Below are positions 49,601 to 58,162 of a stretch of DNA of 64,000 nucleotides, piece by piece (positions within the stretch are counted from its first letter, which is position 1; every line of letters starts with the position of its first letter). This DNA is from Molanna angustata (taxonomy: Eukaryota; Arthropoda; Insecta; Trichoptera; Molannidae), in contig OY754981.1 in the NCBI GenBank assembly GCA_963576475.1, positions 14,002,216-14,066,215 of the forward strand. Reading direction: 5' to 3'. A program made the translations under genes and the position numbers. The notes below the pieces were generated by a model. It searched no databases. It was not told where the DNA came from and worked only from the letters and a program-made list of their open reading frames with translations.

Positions 49601-52569
49601 CATACACTCAATTTACCTCACTAAATGGATATGACTAGTTGGAAGATATTGCCATATAAACCCACCATTGTGTACATATTATATTTTTTTTTTTTTTTTT
49701 TTTATTTATTTACTTTTCAACATAATTTCATTTAAAAAAGATCCCACTAACCATATATGGTTATCAGTGGGTTTCTATATCATACAATATATGTGCTAAC
49801 TTAAACTAACCAACAATGGCAAAAAGAAATGAAATGGGTTTGACAATATATACATACATACATACCATCACGCCGTATCCCTACTTGGGGTAGGCAGAGA
49901 AGACCGAACACCAGACACCTCTATCTTGACATACATGTTTTGCCTCATTTACATCCATGCATCGCGTCATACATACTCTCATATTATTCTGACTTTGTAT
50001 ATTACCATCTTTCAAAATCTCATTTATATGATCATGCCAACTCTTTCTCGGGTGGCCACGACCTCTCATTCCGCTTTGTATACTTTTTTTGTCAGGTGTT
50101 CATCGTTCATTCTCTCTACATGTCCGAACCATCGTAGTGTATTTATTTTCATTCTACTCACAATATCTCTTTCAATCTTGCATTCTCGTCTGATGTCCAC
50201 ATTCCTTATCCTATCATAGATCGTTTTATCACACATTCGTCTTAGGGACCTCATTTCCACAGCGTTAATTTTACTTTCATGCGTCTTCTGCCATGTCCAT
50301 GTCTCACTTGCATACATTAATGTTGGTACGACTATTGCATTGTGCACAGTGAGCTTTGCTGGCCTTGAGATAATTGGGTCGGCCATTATTGTTCTTTAAT
50401 GCACCGTACACCCTATTTGCTGTCGTTACCCCTTTTTCTATATCCTTATTATGTAATGTGAACAAAATGATTAAAATAAATAAAATTGGTATGCTGTTTA
50501 CTTGTTAAAAGTGTCAGACTATAGACTCTACAACAGCTGAAATTACCTGAGTTGTATTAACTCCAAAAACAGCATCAAATGAATAGGTCTTGGGTAGTTC
50601 ATTTTGCAAGGCGCTTGGTTTGACAACAGTTACCATGTGATTAACTGAGTCCACTGTAACAACATTATGACTCCCTTCCAATTTTTCTTTGCCGTCCATG
50701 GGACGCACACGCACCACAACGCGGACATTTTCTGTCTCTTGTAAATTTTCATCGAGGTCCTAAAAATATAATTAAATTAAAATAAAAAAGTAATAGTCCC
50801 ATAACAAATTACCATATTTGTAATTAAATAAAATTGTTTGTTAGCAAAATGAATATAGGTATTAAGAGCAAGTGAATCAAATAAATCCATTGTGATATAA
50901 GTGCATGAAATGTAAAAGTATACAATACACTATTCTATTTTTTTTTTTTATAAATATTCAGATTCATAAAAAATATATTTTACTTCTTTTAAAAATATCA
51001 AAACGAATTAGTTTGTATTTGATTAAACTGGGACACAGTATATTCCTATTGAAAAGCAAATATGTCATAGTAAAATCTATGTTATTATGTTCCATATTAT
51101 GAAAGCGTGTTTCAGTAACATGAATAACTATAGATTTTCAAAGTTGTTACGCTGTAGATATTTTTGATGAAAATTTATTATTGATCAAAAAATTGAAAAT
51201 ATTATTTTCATAATAATAAAAAAATATGGTAATTATTTACAAGTGGTATAAGTCTTCAATTTTACTGAATTTTTTTCTATAGATAGATAAAAATATACAG
51301 ATTACGGGAAAAATAGTAATTTTCCCGGGAAACGCCTAGAAAAATTAAAAAAAATAAAATTGCAATGTATGAAACCTTGTACGATTTAACGACACCTATC
51401 GCCGAGATTGCACGTGACTATTTTCTCATTTGAAGTCAAATAACCAACAATACTTTTATTAAATCACAATGTACACATTATTAACACGCAAATTATCTAT
51501 AAACATTCGATTTTCACGATAAAAAACCAGAAAAATCATTACTAATTTCTTATTTTTAACGTTTATTAAATACGATTAAATACGCGAACTAATACGACAA
51601 CTGCGACATAAAACTGAAAACTAAACCACAGATAAATGCATACTACAAAATATATGACAGATAATATTTGCGAAAAAATATCACATAAAAAATATTAAAA
51701 CTGGTAGGTACCATACAACTACCTAAATTTGTTATTAAATATAATTTATTTGTAAATTATAAACAAATGCGAATACATCATCAAAATTATAATAATAGGT
51801 TGGTTAATACAAACCTAACCAACCTACTTTTGGTAAAAATTGGTTAGGTTAGGTTTGTATGTATTTATTATTGCGACTCGCGTGAGCGAGTTGCATTACA
51901 TACTGTCACTCAATGTATAATGCAACTCGCTCACGCGAGTCGCAATAAAAACTAAATACAAACCTAACCAACCTATTCTAAGCAAACTTTTGGTAAAAAT
52001 TGGTTAGGTTAGGTTCAGTGTTAAAAAAATTCAAGACCTGAAATGTAAGTAGCATTTATATATTTTATAACCTTGTTTTTTTGTAAACTTTATTAATTTT
52101 CGATATTTCATAGAATTTTCATTTAGTTCAGATTTTCGCGGCGTGTTTCTATACTATCAAATAGTTTGAATATTCGCCCATAGATGTCAGAAAAGCAACT
52201 ATTTGCTTGGGAAACTTCATATATTTTTCGTAATGTAATTTTATTTTTTTTTTAATTTTTCTAGGCGTTTCCCGGGAAAATTACTATTTTTCCCGTAATC
52301 TGTATATTTTTATCTATCTATAGAAAAAAATTCAGCAAAATTGAAGACTTATACCACTTGTAAATAATTACCCAATATTTACCTAATTAACACGTTTAAT
52401 ATTATTTTATACATTTTCGAAACGTTACACACATAACAGGAGTGAAATGAATCAGAGGAAATAAATCAATATAATAGTAACCCAAGGTTGTGGATATAAA
52501 TGGAGATAACAATTAAACGTGTGTATTAAATAACTTTTTTATTAAACCTCTAATAATACTCACGTGCAT
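37470..52569 (-). CDS. Kif3a: Kinesin-II motor subunit, KIF3A / Klp64D ortholog (12 coding exons)
   Basis: Heterotrimeric kinesin-II motor subunit; in the family it drives plus-end-directed transport, notably anterograde intraflagellar transport, with a KIF3B-type partner and the KAP adaptor. I traced 12 exons with GT-AG borders and compatible phases, giving 683 codons (family about 670-700). Motor domain: [17 protein letters not shown] with P-loop at residues 100-107, switch I NVESSRSH 216-223, switch II DLAGSE 252-257 (split by intron 4), then [17 protein letters not shown] and [13 protein letters not shown] neck and strongly acidic segment (about 382-419) and coiled coil (about 420-590) precede the KIF3A-specific [20 protein letters not shown] and a basic, Ser/Arg-rich tail. 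HIFGHIAKA after the P-loop and the tail motif favour KIF3A over KIF3B. No frameshift or stop was seen, so it should be functional. Introns of 149-2584 bp carry many repeats. Confidence 0.95.
37811..37880 (+). repeat. X repeat, copy 2, left part
   Basis: Starts CGAGTGGGTTGTGGCCAACG. The remainder resumes near 39170 after LINE and foldback insertions. Confidence 0.55.
37890..38464 (-). pseudogene. LINE 3' part nested in Kif3a intron 11
   Basis: Minus-strand RT C-terminus starting abruptly at [20 protein letters not shown] and continuing [11 protein letters not shown], closely parallel to the end of the 19358-22297 ORF. The 3' UTR contains the stem-loop at 37967-37998. It is 5'-truncated at the edge of the palindrome. 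Confidence 0.75.
37967..37998 (-). other. LINE 3'-UTR stem-loop (copy e)
   Basis: Outer stem CACTCC/GGAGTG with inner AGGC-CAAT-GCCT. The outer pairs differ from the other copies but remain complementary. Confidence 0.7.
38462..39152. mobile_element. ~690-bp near-perfect palindrome (foldback element)
   Basis: The left arm (38462 to about 38790) and right arm (about 38835-39152) are reverse complements: AATTTGATATACCATCATTA, ATACCCCGATTTT and GACGTTGCAT words mirror each other around a short centre near GCAATGGCGCTGAATGG. The ends read TTAAGAGGGTGACTGCTACC against GGCAGCAGTCCCCCCCTTAA. No coding capacity. Confidence 0.85.
39170..39588 (+). repeat. X repeat, copy 2, right part
   Basis: Parallels 15050-15527: TTCAATGCCATTTTATGAAA, a GCACATAG-type tandem and an end at GGGTTAGTGAGGA. 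More diverged than the block that follows. Confidence 0.65.
39589..40044 (+). repeat. Duplicated block, copy 2, including truncated R repeat
   Basis: Nearly identical to 15528-15986 through GCAAAATAAAATCTCACATT, after which the similarity stops. The last ~84 bp are the start of an R repeat. Confidence 0.8.
40213..40338 (-). CDS. Kif3a: Kif3a exon 11
   Basis: 42 codons with phase-0 ends. Carries the diagnostic [19 protein letters not shown]. Acceptor ATTGCAG, donor GAG|GTATTT. Confidence 0.95.
40430..41070 (-). pseudogene. LINE C-terminus in Kif3a intron 10
   Basis: The minus strand encodes [20 protein letters not shown] and [20 protein letters not shown], a LINE C-terminal domain. A GT-rich UTR and a TTTTATTTTATTT tail (about 40440-40470) follow. 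Confidence 0.65.
41645..41815 (+). repeat. SINE-A copy 4 (diverged)
   Basis: Head GTAGTGGCAGAGTGGTTAGC with the TTAGTAA anticodon loop kept. B box altered to TAGTTTGAATCC. Body and AATAAAAAAAAT tail recognisable. Confidence 0.8.
41834..42070 (-). CDS. Kif3a: Kif3a exon 10
   Basis: 79 codons, coiled coil: [18 protein letters not shown] and [12 protein letters not shown]. Acceptor CTCACAG, donor CAG|GTATGA. Confidence 0.95.
42769..42949 (-). CDS. Kif3a: Kif3a exon 9
   Basis: Coiled coil with [20 protein letters not shown]. Acceptor TTTTAG, donor GAG|GTAATC. Completes a codon split with exon 8. Confidence 0.95.
43192..43283 (-). CDS. Kif3a: Kif3a exon 8
   Basis: 92 bp, charged coiled-coil start ([20 protein letters not shown]). 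Acceptor TTTACAG, donor AA|GTGAGT. Confidence 0.9.
44403..44570 (+). repeat. tRNA-derived SINE-B, copy 2
   Basis: A box CGTGGCACAGTTGGTAAG, B box GGGTTCGATTTCC, and 3' end GCGCAGGGTGCAAGGAAGTG plus TTATTATTATT. Lies in Kif3a intron 7. Confidence 0.7.
44702..44814 (-). CDS. Kif3a: Kif3a exon 7
   Basis: 113 bp, acidic stretch ([20 protein letters not shown]) then RRKKK. Acceptor TTCTAG, donor AAG|GTTGGT. Confidence 0.9.
44964..45147 (-). CDS. Kif3a: Kif3a exon 6
   Basis: 184 bp, end of motor and neck: [40 protein letters not shown]. Acceptor TTGTAG, donor AAG|GTTAGT. Confidence 0.95.
45640..45790. other. GC-rich island of unknown origin in Kif3a intron 5
   Basis: About 150 bp of GC-rich sequence in an AT-rich intron. 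A plus-strand frame reads [20 protein letters not shown], but no start, splice logic or known domain supports a gene. It may be a decayed LINE fragment. Confidence 0.3.
46068..46265 (-). CDS. Kif3a: Kif3a exon 5
   Basis: 66 codons beginning [12 protein letters not shown], the second half of switch II. Includes [20 protein letters not shown]. Acceptor TTTTAG, donor ATG|GTATGA. Confidence 0.95.
46560..46775 (+). mobile_element. LINE 3'-end fragment in Kif3a intron 4
   Basis: Stem-loop at 46638-46671, a short T/G-rich UTR and an AATAAAATAAAAAAAAATAA tail. The left boundary is not clear. Confidence 0.55.
46638..46671 (+). other. LINE 3'-UTR stem-loop (copy h, divergent)
   Basis: Outer stem CCTTTAC/GTAAAGG and inner GAGTGC-TT-GCACTC. 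Primary sequence differs from the other copies but the two-stem layout and CTAGT junction are kept. Confidence 0.65.
46968..47304 (-). CDS. Kif3a: Kif3a exon 4
   Basis: 337 bp: [33 protein letters not shown], switch [15 protein letters not shown], ending LHLVDLA. Acceptor TTTGTAG, donor GCT|GTAAGT. Confidence 0.95.
47610..47955. mobile_element. MITE family C, copy 2
   Basis: TIR CGTCCCTCTCCTGACTA; homologous through its length to 34711-35064. ATAT lies outside both ends, possibly a target duplication. Located in Kif3a intron 3. Confidence 0.85.
48290..48725 (+). mobile_element. LINE 3'-UTR-like insertion with (AATA)n tail
   Basis: T-rich UTR ending GTCCCAAATAAATAAATAAA, the tail type of the CR1-like LINEs. 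No ORF part or clear stem-loop remains. Confidence 0.45.
48786..48991 (-). CDS. Kif3a: Kif3a exon 3 (P-loop)
   Basis: 206 bp carrying [15 protein letters not shown] and [16 protein letters not shown]. The internal ATG at its start is not the initiator. Acceptor TTACAG, donor AA|GTGAGT. Confidence 0.95.
49074..49350 (-). mobile_element. LINE 3'-end fragment with (ATTC)n tail, second copy
   Basis: The GAATGAATGAATGAATG run (49074-49102) is the tail on the minus strand. The stem-loop follows at 49214-49252. Homologous to 29440-29700. Confidence 0.65.
49214..49252 (-). other. LINE 3'-UTR stem-loop (copy g)
   Basis: Outer stem ACTGCCTC/GAGGCAGT (8 bp). The inner hairpin is remodelled to ACATA/TATGT. 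Confidence 0.7.
49850..50400 (-). pseudogene. RTE-like LINE 3' fragment, copy 2 (Kif3a intron 2)
   Basis: Minus frames 50386-50066 ([56 protein letters not shown]) and 50069-49881 ([20 protein letters not shown]) give the same C-terminal domain as 703-1253. The tail is CATA repeats at 49849-49866. Less decayed than copy 1 but frameshifted. Confidence 0.8.
50547..50759 (-). CDS. Kif3a: Kif3a exon 2
   Basis: 71 codons, first beta strand [15 protein letters not shown] and [13 protein letters not shown]. Acceptor TTTTTAG, donor CAG|GTAATT, phase 0 at both ends. Confidence 0.95.
51222..52380. mobile_element. ~1.16-kb TIR element in Kif3a intron 1
   Basis: Terminal inverted repeats of about 135 bp, visible as AATTATTTACAAGTGGTATA and GAAAAATAGTAATTTTCCCG at the left, inverted at the right end (52245-52380). 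The interior contains a nested palindrome (51841-51899 with 51918-51981) built on GCGACTCGCGTGAGCGAGTT and GGTTAGGTTAGGTTTG. No transposase frame. Confidence 0.8.
51841..51981. repeat. Nested palindrome with GGTTAGGTTAGG arms
   Basis: Arms of about 60 bp around a 20-bp centre. CTCGCGTGAGCGAGTTGCAT also occurs alone at about 23424. The TTAGG-like words number only two or three, so this is not telomeric. Confidence 0.65.
52564..52569 (-). CDS. Kif3a: Kif3a exon 1 coding part (ATG CAC)
   Basis: Only two codons, ATG CAC, followed by a strong donor GTGAGTATT. The phase is 0, as exon 2 requires, and the ATG has AACAAA upstream. KIF3A proteins have about 10-16 residues before the first motor strand, and this model gives that. 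It is the best candidate I found, but a cDNA would be needed to confirm so short an exon. Confidence 0.65.
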
Positions 52570-52883
52570 TTTGTTTATTTGAATCAAAAGACTATTGAAA
52601 AATATTATTAGAAATCTATTTTCCTTCGATATTATTCACAATATCATTTATTAACTGAGCTTTCCCATATTCTCATAGAAAATTTGACATTTGACAGCTT
52701 TCTTTCCCATAGATGAATTTCATTTCATCCATAGACATGAAATGAGTGTCATGTTCCACAATGAGTAATTTAAAAATATTTTTTGTATACTGTGTCTGAC
52801 TGTGTCCTATATTGGTACCTAGTAGAATTTATATGAAACTACTTATCATGCAATTGTTTTCACATTTTATTAAATATACCTTT
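52570..52883 (-). promoter_or_regulatory. Kif3a 5' UTR / proximal promoter, cut by gypsy insertion
   Basis: The ~314 bp between the proposed start codon and the gypsy LTR must contain the 5' UTR and whatever proximal promoter remains. A TGTCAAATGTCAAATTTTC-type inverted motif lies around 52680-52700. I cannot place the TSS. Confidence 0.4.
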
Positions 52884-54080
52884 TGTTATCGCATATAACA
52901 AAGAAGAGCGTTGATAAAGGTGTTTACATGCCGGCTAGTCAATACAATAATTAAATATGGTGGAGACGAAAGAATGTGTTGAGCGTATAAAATAAAACAA
53001 TGCTTAAATTGACAGAAATACACGCGTAATAGTAATTATCGGTTAATAAAAATTGCTGTAAAATTAAAAAGAAAATAAATTAGAAAAACCAGTGATGACG
53101 GCCGCTGAAAAGAATTATTAAATACAGGAAATACACGTGGAACAGAGAATAATAGTGCTGAAAAGAATAATCAAATACATGAAATGCACGTGTAATATTG
53201 ATGACAATTTTGCTAAAATGAATTACGAAACGAAACGTTCAGAGCAAAGAAAACAAATAATAATAAATCAGAAAGATCTTACCAACCGCTGCTCTCGTTC
53301 CGGGTCTATAGATGAAACACTTACACTACATAATATCACTTTTTATTAATTGAAAATAACTTAAAACTATCTTAAATTCACCCCTCGTTGGATATATGGA
53401 CCTGAAACACACTTATTCACTATTATACGATTATTTAAGTTATGTTTATTCTTAAAAGTTATTTTTAATAGTAACTTAAACTATCTTAAATTCACCCCTC
53501 GTTGGTTATGTATGGACCTGAAACACACTTATGCACTACCATGCAAATATGAAATTTAATGCTGGGTATCAAGTAGACGCCTCGCAGAGATAAGATTTTC
53601 TCTTTCAACGTTCGCGGTCTACGTTTGTTTTAAAAAAAATATATATAAGTTATCTTTCGTACGCGTGAGTTAAAATTCGTCTATCCCGACCAAGCGTCCA
53701 CTCAAATACTGATTCAAACCAGCTATCGCGTCCACCGCTGGAGACGGGGGGGGGGGGGGGGGAGGAGCTACCCCACCGCGCGGCGGGGCGCGTTCTGCCA
53801 TCTACCAATAGGAAGCCTCCATTTCACCTACCAAGTTAGAAAGTATAAAGTTCCAGGAATATGCATTGAATATAAAATTATTAGAAATGACATATTTACA
53901 AAATATAAGCATTGTTTAAACACATTAAGGACCCAAAGACCCGTTAATATGATAAAACCATTATAAGAGAAAGTTTTCCAAGAATCAAGGTATTTTGTTG
54001 AAACAAAATAATAGATGTCTGGCTTCTATGCTACCATAACCCATGGTAATATTTTGATCATAATACCTATGTATATATCA
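52884..54080 (-). repeat. 3' LTR of the gypsy element
   Basis: 1197 bp with TG...CA ends. Contains a poly-G/C run (53746-53762) and a GCGCGGCGGGGCGCG segment. On the minus strand this LTR faces Kif3a. Confidence 0.9.
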
Positions 54081-54099
54081 ATCGGCCCTCTTTTTTGAT
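54081..54099 (-). other. Polypurine tract
   Basis: The minus strand reads CAAAAAAGAGGGCCGAT immediately before the 3' LTR. It is purine-rich, as needed to prime plus-strand DNA. Confidence 0.65.
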
Positions 54100-54157
54100 C
54101 AAGATATACCATGTGAAGAACAAAGAAACCAAACATAATGTAAGTAGACAAAAACTA

Positions 54158-57100
54158 TTATGCCGGAGCTGAACGAATCTCATCGGCATGAACTTTAACA
54201 GGCTTCCCGCGACGTTCTACCCAGTAAACGTGTCCTCTTCCGATGGGCAATAAGATCCGATGCGGACCACTCCATTTAGGAGCAAATCCAGCGTGAAAAC
54301 CGGTATTCATATCAGACTGAGGGTGTTCTCTAATTAAAACAGCCTGTCCTATATCGTATTTCGAAACCGTATCATTATCAGGTGCGTAACGTTGTCGATA
54401 TTCCTCCTGAGACGCTCGTATTTCGTTATCTAACTGGGTACGCTCACGTGCTCCCGCTGTTGGGAAGATATCTCCATCGGGAGAATGAATCATCCATTCA
54501 CCTGGACGGGGAATGTCGTAACCTAATAATGCCGTGCTAGGAGATACGCCTGTTGACTCATTACGACGACCACGTAACGCATATAAAATAGTCGGTAAAT
54601 GTTCATCCCAACGATTATGAGGTTGACCTTGTAAATAAATACGCAACGCTTTCTTAATTTCTTGGTTTCTACGTTCCGTAATATTCGCTCGTGGATGGTA
54701 CACTGCCGTTGTCCAGTGCAAACATTGCCATCTATCTAGTGCGCTGGTCCACAAACGATTCTTAAAATTAGTGGCATTATCCGACAAGATCGCTTTTGGA
54801 TATCCGTAACGAGAGAATACGTCATCTTCTAATATTTTAATTATAATCGGAGCTCTACTCGATCGTACCGCAAACGCTTCCACCCATCGTGTATATAAAT
54901 CCGTAACTACTACAATAAAACGCTTTCCGTGTGTGGATATAGGATAGGGTCCCATCAAATCGACTGCGCATACGTCAAATGGTTTATGTACGTGAGTATT
55001 ACCTAATGGGGCCGCAGGACGAGTCGGTACGGCTCTCGATAGAGCACACGTCATACACGCTCTCACATATTGCTCAACGTCAGTACGCATGTTCGGCCAA
55101 AAGAAATGGCGTGCCGTAGCCCGAGTCGTTTCTTTAGCTCCGGGATGACCTGCCACACGATTATCATGATACGTAGATATAACCTTCAAAACCATCGATC
55201 GGGGTACAAATAAACGCATATCATCATCCGCAAATTTTCTCCAAAGATAATCACCTAATAACGCATAATCACGTAAATATTGTTGTTCGTGACGTGCCGT
55301 CGATGTATTTGGTCGAGATAATAATATACGCAACCTATTTATACGTCGTTGTACGTCGGTATCTCTTTTCTGTCGTAACCGTATTTCTTCCGCAAGACTT
55401 ACATCTACTACCTCAACATCGTCGGATGACTCAACCGCGTCCGGCTGGTCCTCCGTCACCTCCGTTTCATCTTCCGTTTGATGTACTTGTGCCGTTATCT
55501 CATTCGTTTCCGTTGATGGGTACATCATGCGACTTAAATCTTTTGTGTCTGCCTCCGTTACTATTGGGGACGATTCGGGATTTCGGGATAACGCATCAGG
55601 GAGTTCATTTTTACGACCGGGACAATGTTCAACTGTAAAATCAAATTCCTGTAAGAGGAGTGCCCATCTGATGAGCTTTGCCCTATCATTTTTCACCGTA
55701 TTCAACCACGTTAATGCTTTATTATCCGTACGTAGCTTAAACGATCGTCCTTCTAAATACGGACGGTATCTTTTAATGGCCCACACGGCCGCAAACGCTT
55801 CCTGCTCATTCGAATGCCATTTTTGTTCGGCCGGTGAAAAACGCATACTCGCATATGATATAACATCCCGTTCTCCGTCAGAGCGTGGATGATATAATAC
55901 GGCCGCAATACCTAACTTACTCGCGTCTGTTTGTAAAATGAATTTGCGATTAAAATCGGGTCGTGACAATTTTAACGGTTGTGACATAGCCAACTTAATA
56001 TTACGCATAGCGGTATCGGCTTGGCTATTCCACCGATACGGCCGATTAACTTTTAATAAATCGGTTAACGGAGCAGCAATCTCAGAGAATCGCGGTACAT
56101 ACTCTCGTAACCAATTACACAGTCCTAAGAAGCCACGTAGTTCTTTACGAGTTCGCGGAGCTGGTGCAGAGAAAATCTCCTTGCAATGAGACATTTGAGG
56201 ATAATTTCCTTCCGCAGTAACAACATGTCCCAAATACTCTATTTCTGGCGTGGCTAATTTACATTTATCAGGCGAGCATCTCAACCCGAACTGATCTAAC
56301 CTTTCAAAAACCAGTCTTAAGTGATGAAGATGACTCTCCCAGTCAGAAGAATAGATTACAATATCGTCTATATATACAATGCAAAATTCTCTTAAATAAC
56401 CGGCAAGAACCTGCTGACACATCGCTTTCTGAAAGCAGCTCGGGGCTCCCTTAAGTCCGAAGGGCATAACCTTAAATTGATATAACGCACCGTCAGGAGT
56501 AGAAAATGCCGTATATGGTTTAGAAGCAGGATCGAGAGGCACTTGCCAATACCCCTTTGTTAAATCTAACGTGGAAAATATCTTTGCGTTTCCGAGATCC
56601 TTTAATGTTTCGTGGATGACCGGTAAAGTGGAGACCTCGCCCTCAGTGACATCATTTAACCGACGGAAGTCTACACAGATACGATAATCATTATCTCCCT
56701 TTTTCGGAGCCATCACGATAGGAAAACAATACGGAGATCTACTCGCTTCGATTACGTCATCAGTTAACATTTCTTCGATTTGTTTATGTAAATTACGTTT
56801 CTTAGCGTCTGATAAACGGTACGGTGGGATACGAATGGGTGTCTCATCTTTCAGCCGGATAACGTGCGGCTGCAAGCGAGCAGGGCCTGCATATGGGGTA
56901 AATAAAGCATTAAATTCTCGCAATATTTTATGTAATTCATTTTTTTTCGCATTAGATAAGTCGTTCGTAATATTTGGTAACTGTACGTTAGTTAAATTTG
57001 GTTGACGCTTCGTCGAATGAAAATATGCCGTAATCCTTTCCTTCTTGCCGAAATACAATGCTCCACGAATAAAATCAATCACGCCGTGTTCCGCTATTAG

Positions 57101-58162
57101 CCAATCTATACCTAATATTACGTCATCTCGTAGGCCGTCGACTACTAAAAATTCATTTTTCATCCTAACGTCTGCTATCGAGCAGTCTATTTCCGCTTTC
57201 GCTACTACCGTCATTTTGGCCGAAGCATGTGCAAGATTTAAACTCTTTACATCACAAAATTTTCTTCTATACTCGTGTACTAAATCTGCACGAATTAAAC
57301 TGTGAGAGGCGGCAGAGTCTACTAACGCTACATAGAGACGATCCTCGATCGTCACGCTTATCCGTGGGAGGCTAACTTTACCAATCGCACATACACCGTC
57401 TACTTTATGTTCTAGTTCGCAAATTCCGTCACTGTACTCCTCTTCGTACCTACTCATCATTTTCGCCATCTCATTACTACCCAGCGCAACTACTGTCGTA
57501 CCTAATTCGTGATCCGGCGCGACAACCGGTTTCCTCTCTTCGAACTCCTCTGACGCAACTACCAGCTTCTCATCATCCGACGTACCTGACGCAACTATCA
57601 ACTCCCTATCGTTCAACATATCTACCAACTCTACCTCCGACGCGAATTTCGAACTATCTCGTATGTAACCTGCCTTCTCATTATTATCCTCCACGGTTTC
57701 AATACTCTCCTCATCATCTTCTCTATGCACATCAGCCTCTACCACCATCTCAGTAAAACCTACAGAGTTTTGATCGCCTTTTTCTACCATTACTTCATCA
57801 ACAGATTCAATCTTTTCATTATTAGCCTCCACGGTCTCAATGCAATCCTCGTCATCATCCTCTCTATGCACGTCAGCCTCTACCAACATCACCGTAAAAC
57901 CTACAGATCTTTGATCGTCTTTTTCTAAAACTACTTCATCAACAGACTCAATCATATTAATAGCCTCCCGTGAGGTAGAAAAATTTTCTATAACATTCTC
58001 ATTATCAGTACAGGGCGCCAGTTCCACGTTTGTTAACCTGGTGGAACGCAGGTTTAATTTCTTCGGGAGCCCGCGACAGGTCGAGGTCCGTAATTTGTGT
58101 TCCTGTCGGGGCGGCGAGCGTTTCCCGATTTCGATGCGATAAACTCGTTTCTTTCCACGCAA
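54158..58162 (-). CDS. pol: Gypsy pol: protease-RT-RNase H-integrase
   Basis: About 1334 codons, uninterrupted, with no ATG at its start; it overlaps gag by about 109 bp in the -1 frame, so expression by frameshifting is expected. An acidic N-terminal extension (about 50-250) with internal repeats precedes a retropepsin-like LVDSAASHSLI (about 282; DSAA in place of the usual DT/SGA). RT: YRICVDFRRLND, STLDLTKGYWQVPL, YIDDIVIYS (about 598). RNase H: FILQTDASKLG, LRTDNKALTW (about 740-860). Integrase: H-H-C-C zinc finger (about 997-1040) and D,D,E at about 1066 (AVDLMGPYP), 1127 (LSDNATNF) and 1161 (ITERRNQE). A GPF/Y-like WSGPHRI lies near the end. Confidence 0.93.
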   Translation of the reverse strand: MRGKKRVYRIEIGKRSPPRQEHKLRTSTCRGLPKKLNLRSTRLTNVELAPCTDNENVIENFSTSREAINMIESVDEVVLEKDDQRSVGFTVMLVEADVHREDDDEDCIETVEANNEKIESVDEVMVEKGDQNSVGFTEMVVEADVHREDDEESIETVEDNNEKAGYIRDSSKFASEVELVDMLNDRELIVASGTSDDEKLVVASEEFEERKPVVAPDHELGTTVVALGSNEMAKMMSRYEEEYSDGICELEHKVDGVCAIGKVSLPRISVTIEDRLYVALVDSAASHSLIRADLVHEYRRKFCDVKSLNLAHASAKMTVVAKAEIDCSIADVRMKNEFLVVDGLRDDVILGIDWLIAEHGVIDFIRGALYFGKKERITAYFHSTKRQPNLTNVQLPNITNDLSNAKKNELHKILREFNALFTPYAGPARLQPHVIRLKDETPIRIPPYRLSDAKKRNLHKQIEEMLTDDVIEASRSPYCFPIVMAPKKGDNDYRICVDFRRLNDVTEGEVSTLPVIHETLKDLGNAKIFSTLDLTKGYWQVPLDPASKPYTAFSTPDGALYQFKVMPFGLKGAPSCFQKAMCQQVLAGYLREFCIVYIDDIVIYSSDWESHLHHLRLVFERLDQFGLRCSPDKCKLATPEIEYLGHVVTAEGNYPQMSHCKEIFSAPAPRTRKELRGFLGLCNWLREYVPRFSEIAAPLTDLLKVNRPYRWNSQADTAMRNIKLAMSQPLKLSRPDFNRKFILQTDASKLGIAAVLYHPRSDGERDVISYASMRFSPAEQKWHSNEQEAFAAVWAIKRYRPYLEGRSFKLRTDNKALTWLNTVKNDRAKLIRWALLLQEFDFTVEHCPGRKNELPDALSRNPESSPIVTEADTKDLSRMMYPSTETNEITAQVHQTEDETEVTEDQPDAVESSDDVEVVDVSLAEEIRLRQKRDTDVQRRINRLRILLSRPNTSTARHEQQYLRDYALLGDYLWRKFADDDMRLFVPRSMVLKVISTYHDNRVAGHPGAKETTRATARHFFWPNMRTDVEQYVRACMTCALSRAVPTRPAAPLGNTHVHKPFDVCAVDLMGPYPISTHGKRFIVVVTDLYTRWVEAFAVRSSRAPIIIKILEDDVFSRYGYPKAILSDNATNFKNRLWTSALDRWQCLHWTTAVYHPRANITERRNQEIKKALRIYLQGQPHNRWDEHLPTILYALRGRRNESTGVSPSTALLGYDIPRPGEWMIHSPDGDIFPTAGARERTQLDNEIRASQEEYRQRYAPDNDTVSKYDIGQAVLIREHPQSDMNTGFHAGFAPKWSGPHRILLPIGRGHVYWVERRGKPVKVHADEIRSAPA

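Noticed and set aside
49881..50219. Plus-strand open frames near 49926-50219
   Set aside because: They are antisense to the RTE-like LINE fragment, which has recognisable RT words.
51841..52015. Interstitial telomeric (TTAGG)n repeat
   Set aside because: Only two or three TTAGG-like units occur, as part of palindrome arms.
53137..53349. A 70-codon plus-strand frame present twice (also 59441-59653)
   Set aside because: It is duplicated only because it lies in the LTR. It is antisense to the element and has no recognisable domain.
55294..57928. Plus-strand open frames of 60-120 codons
   Set aside because: They are antisense shadows of the gypsy pol ORF.
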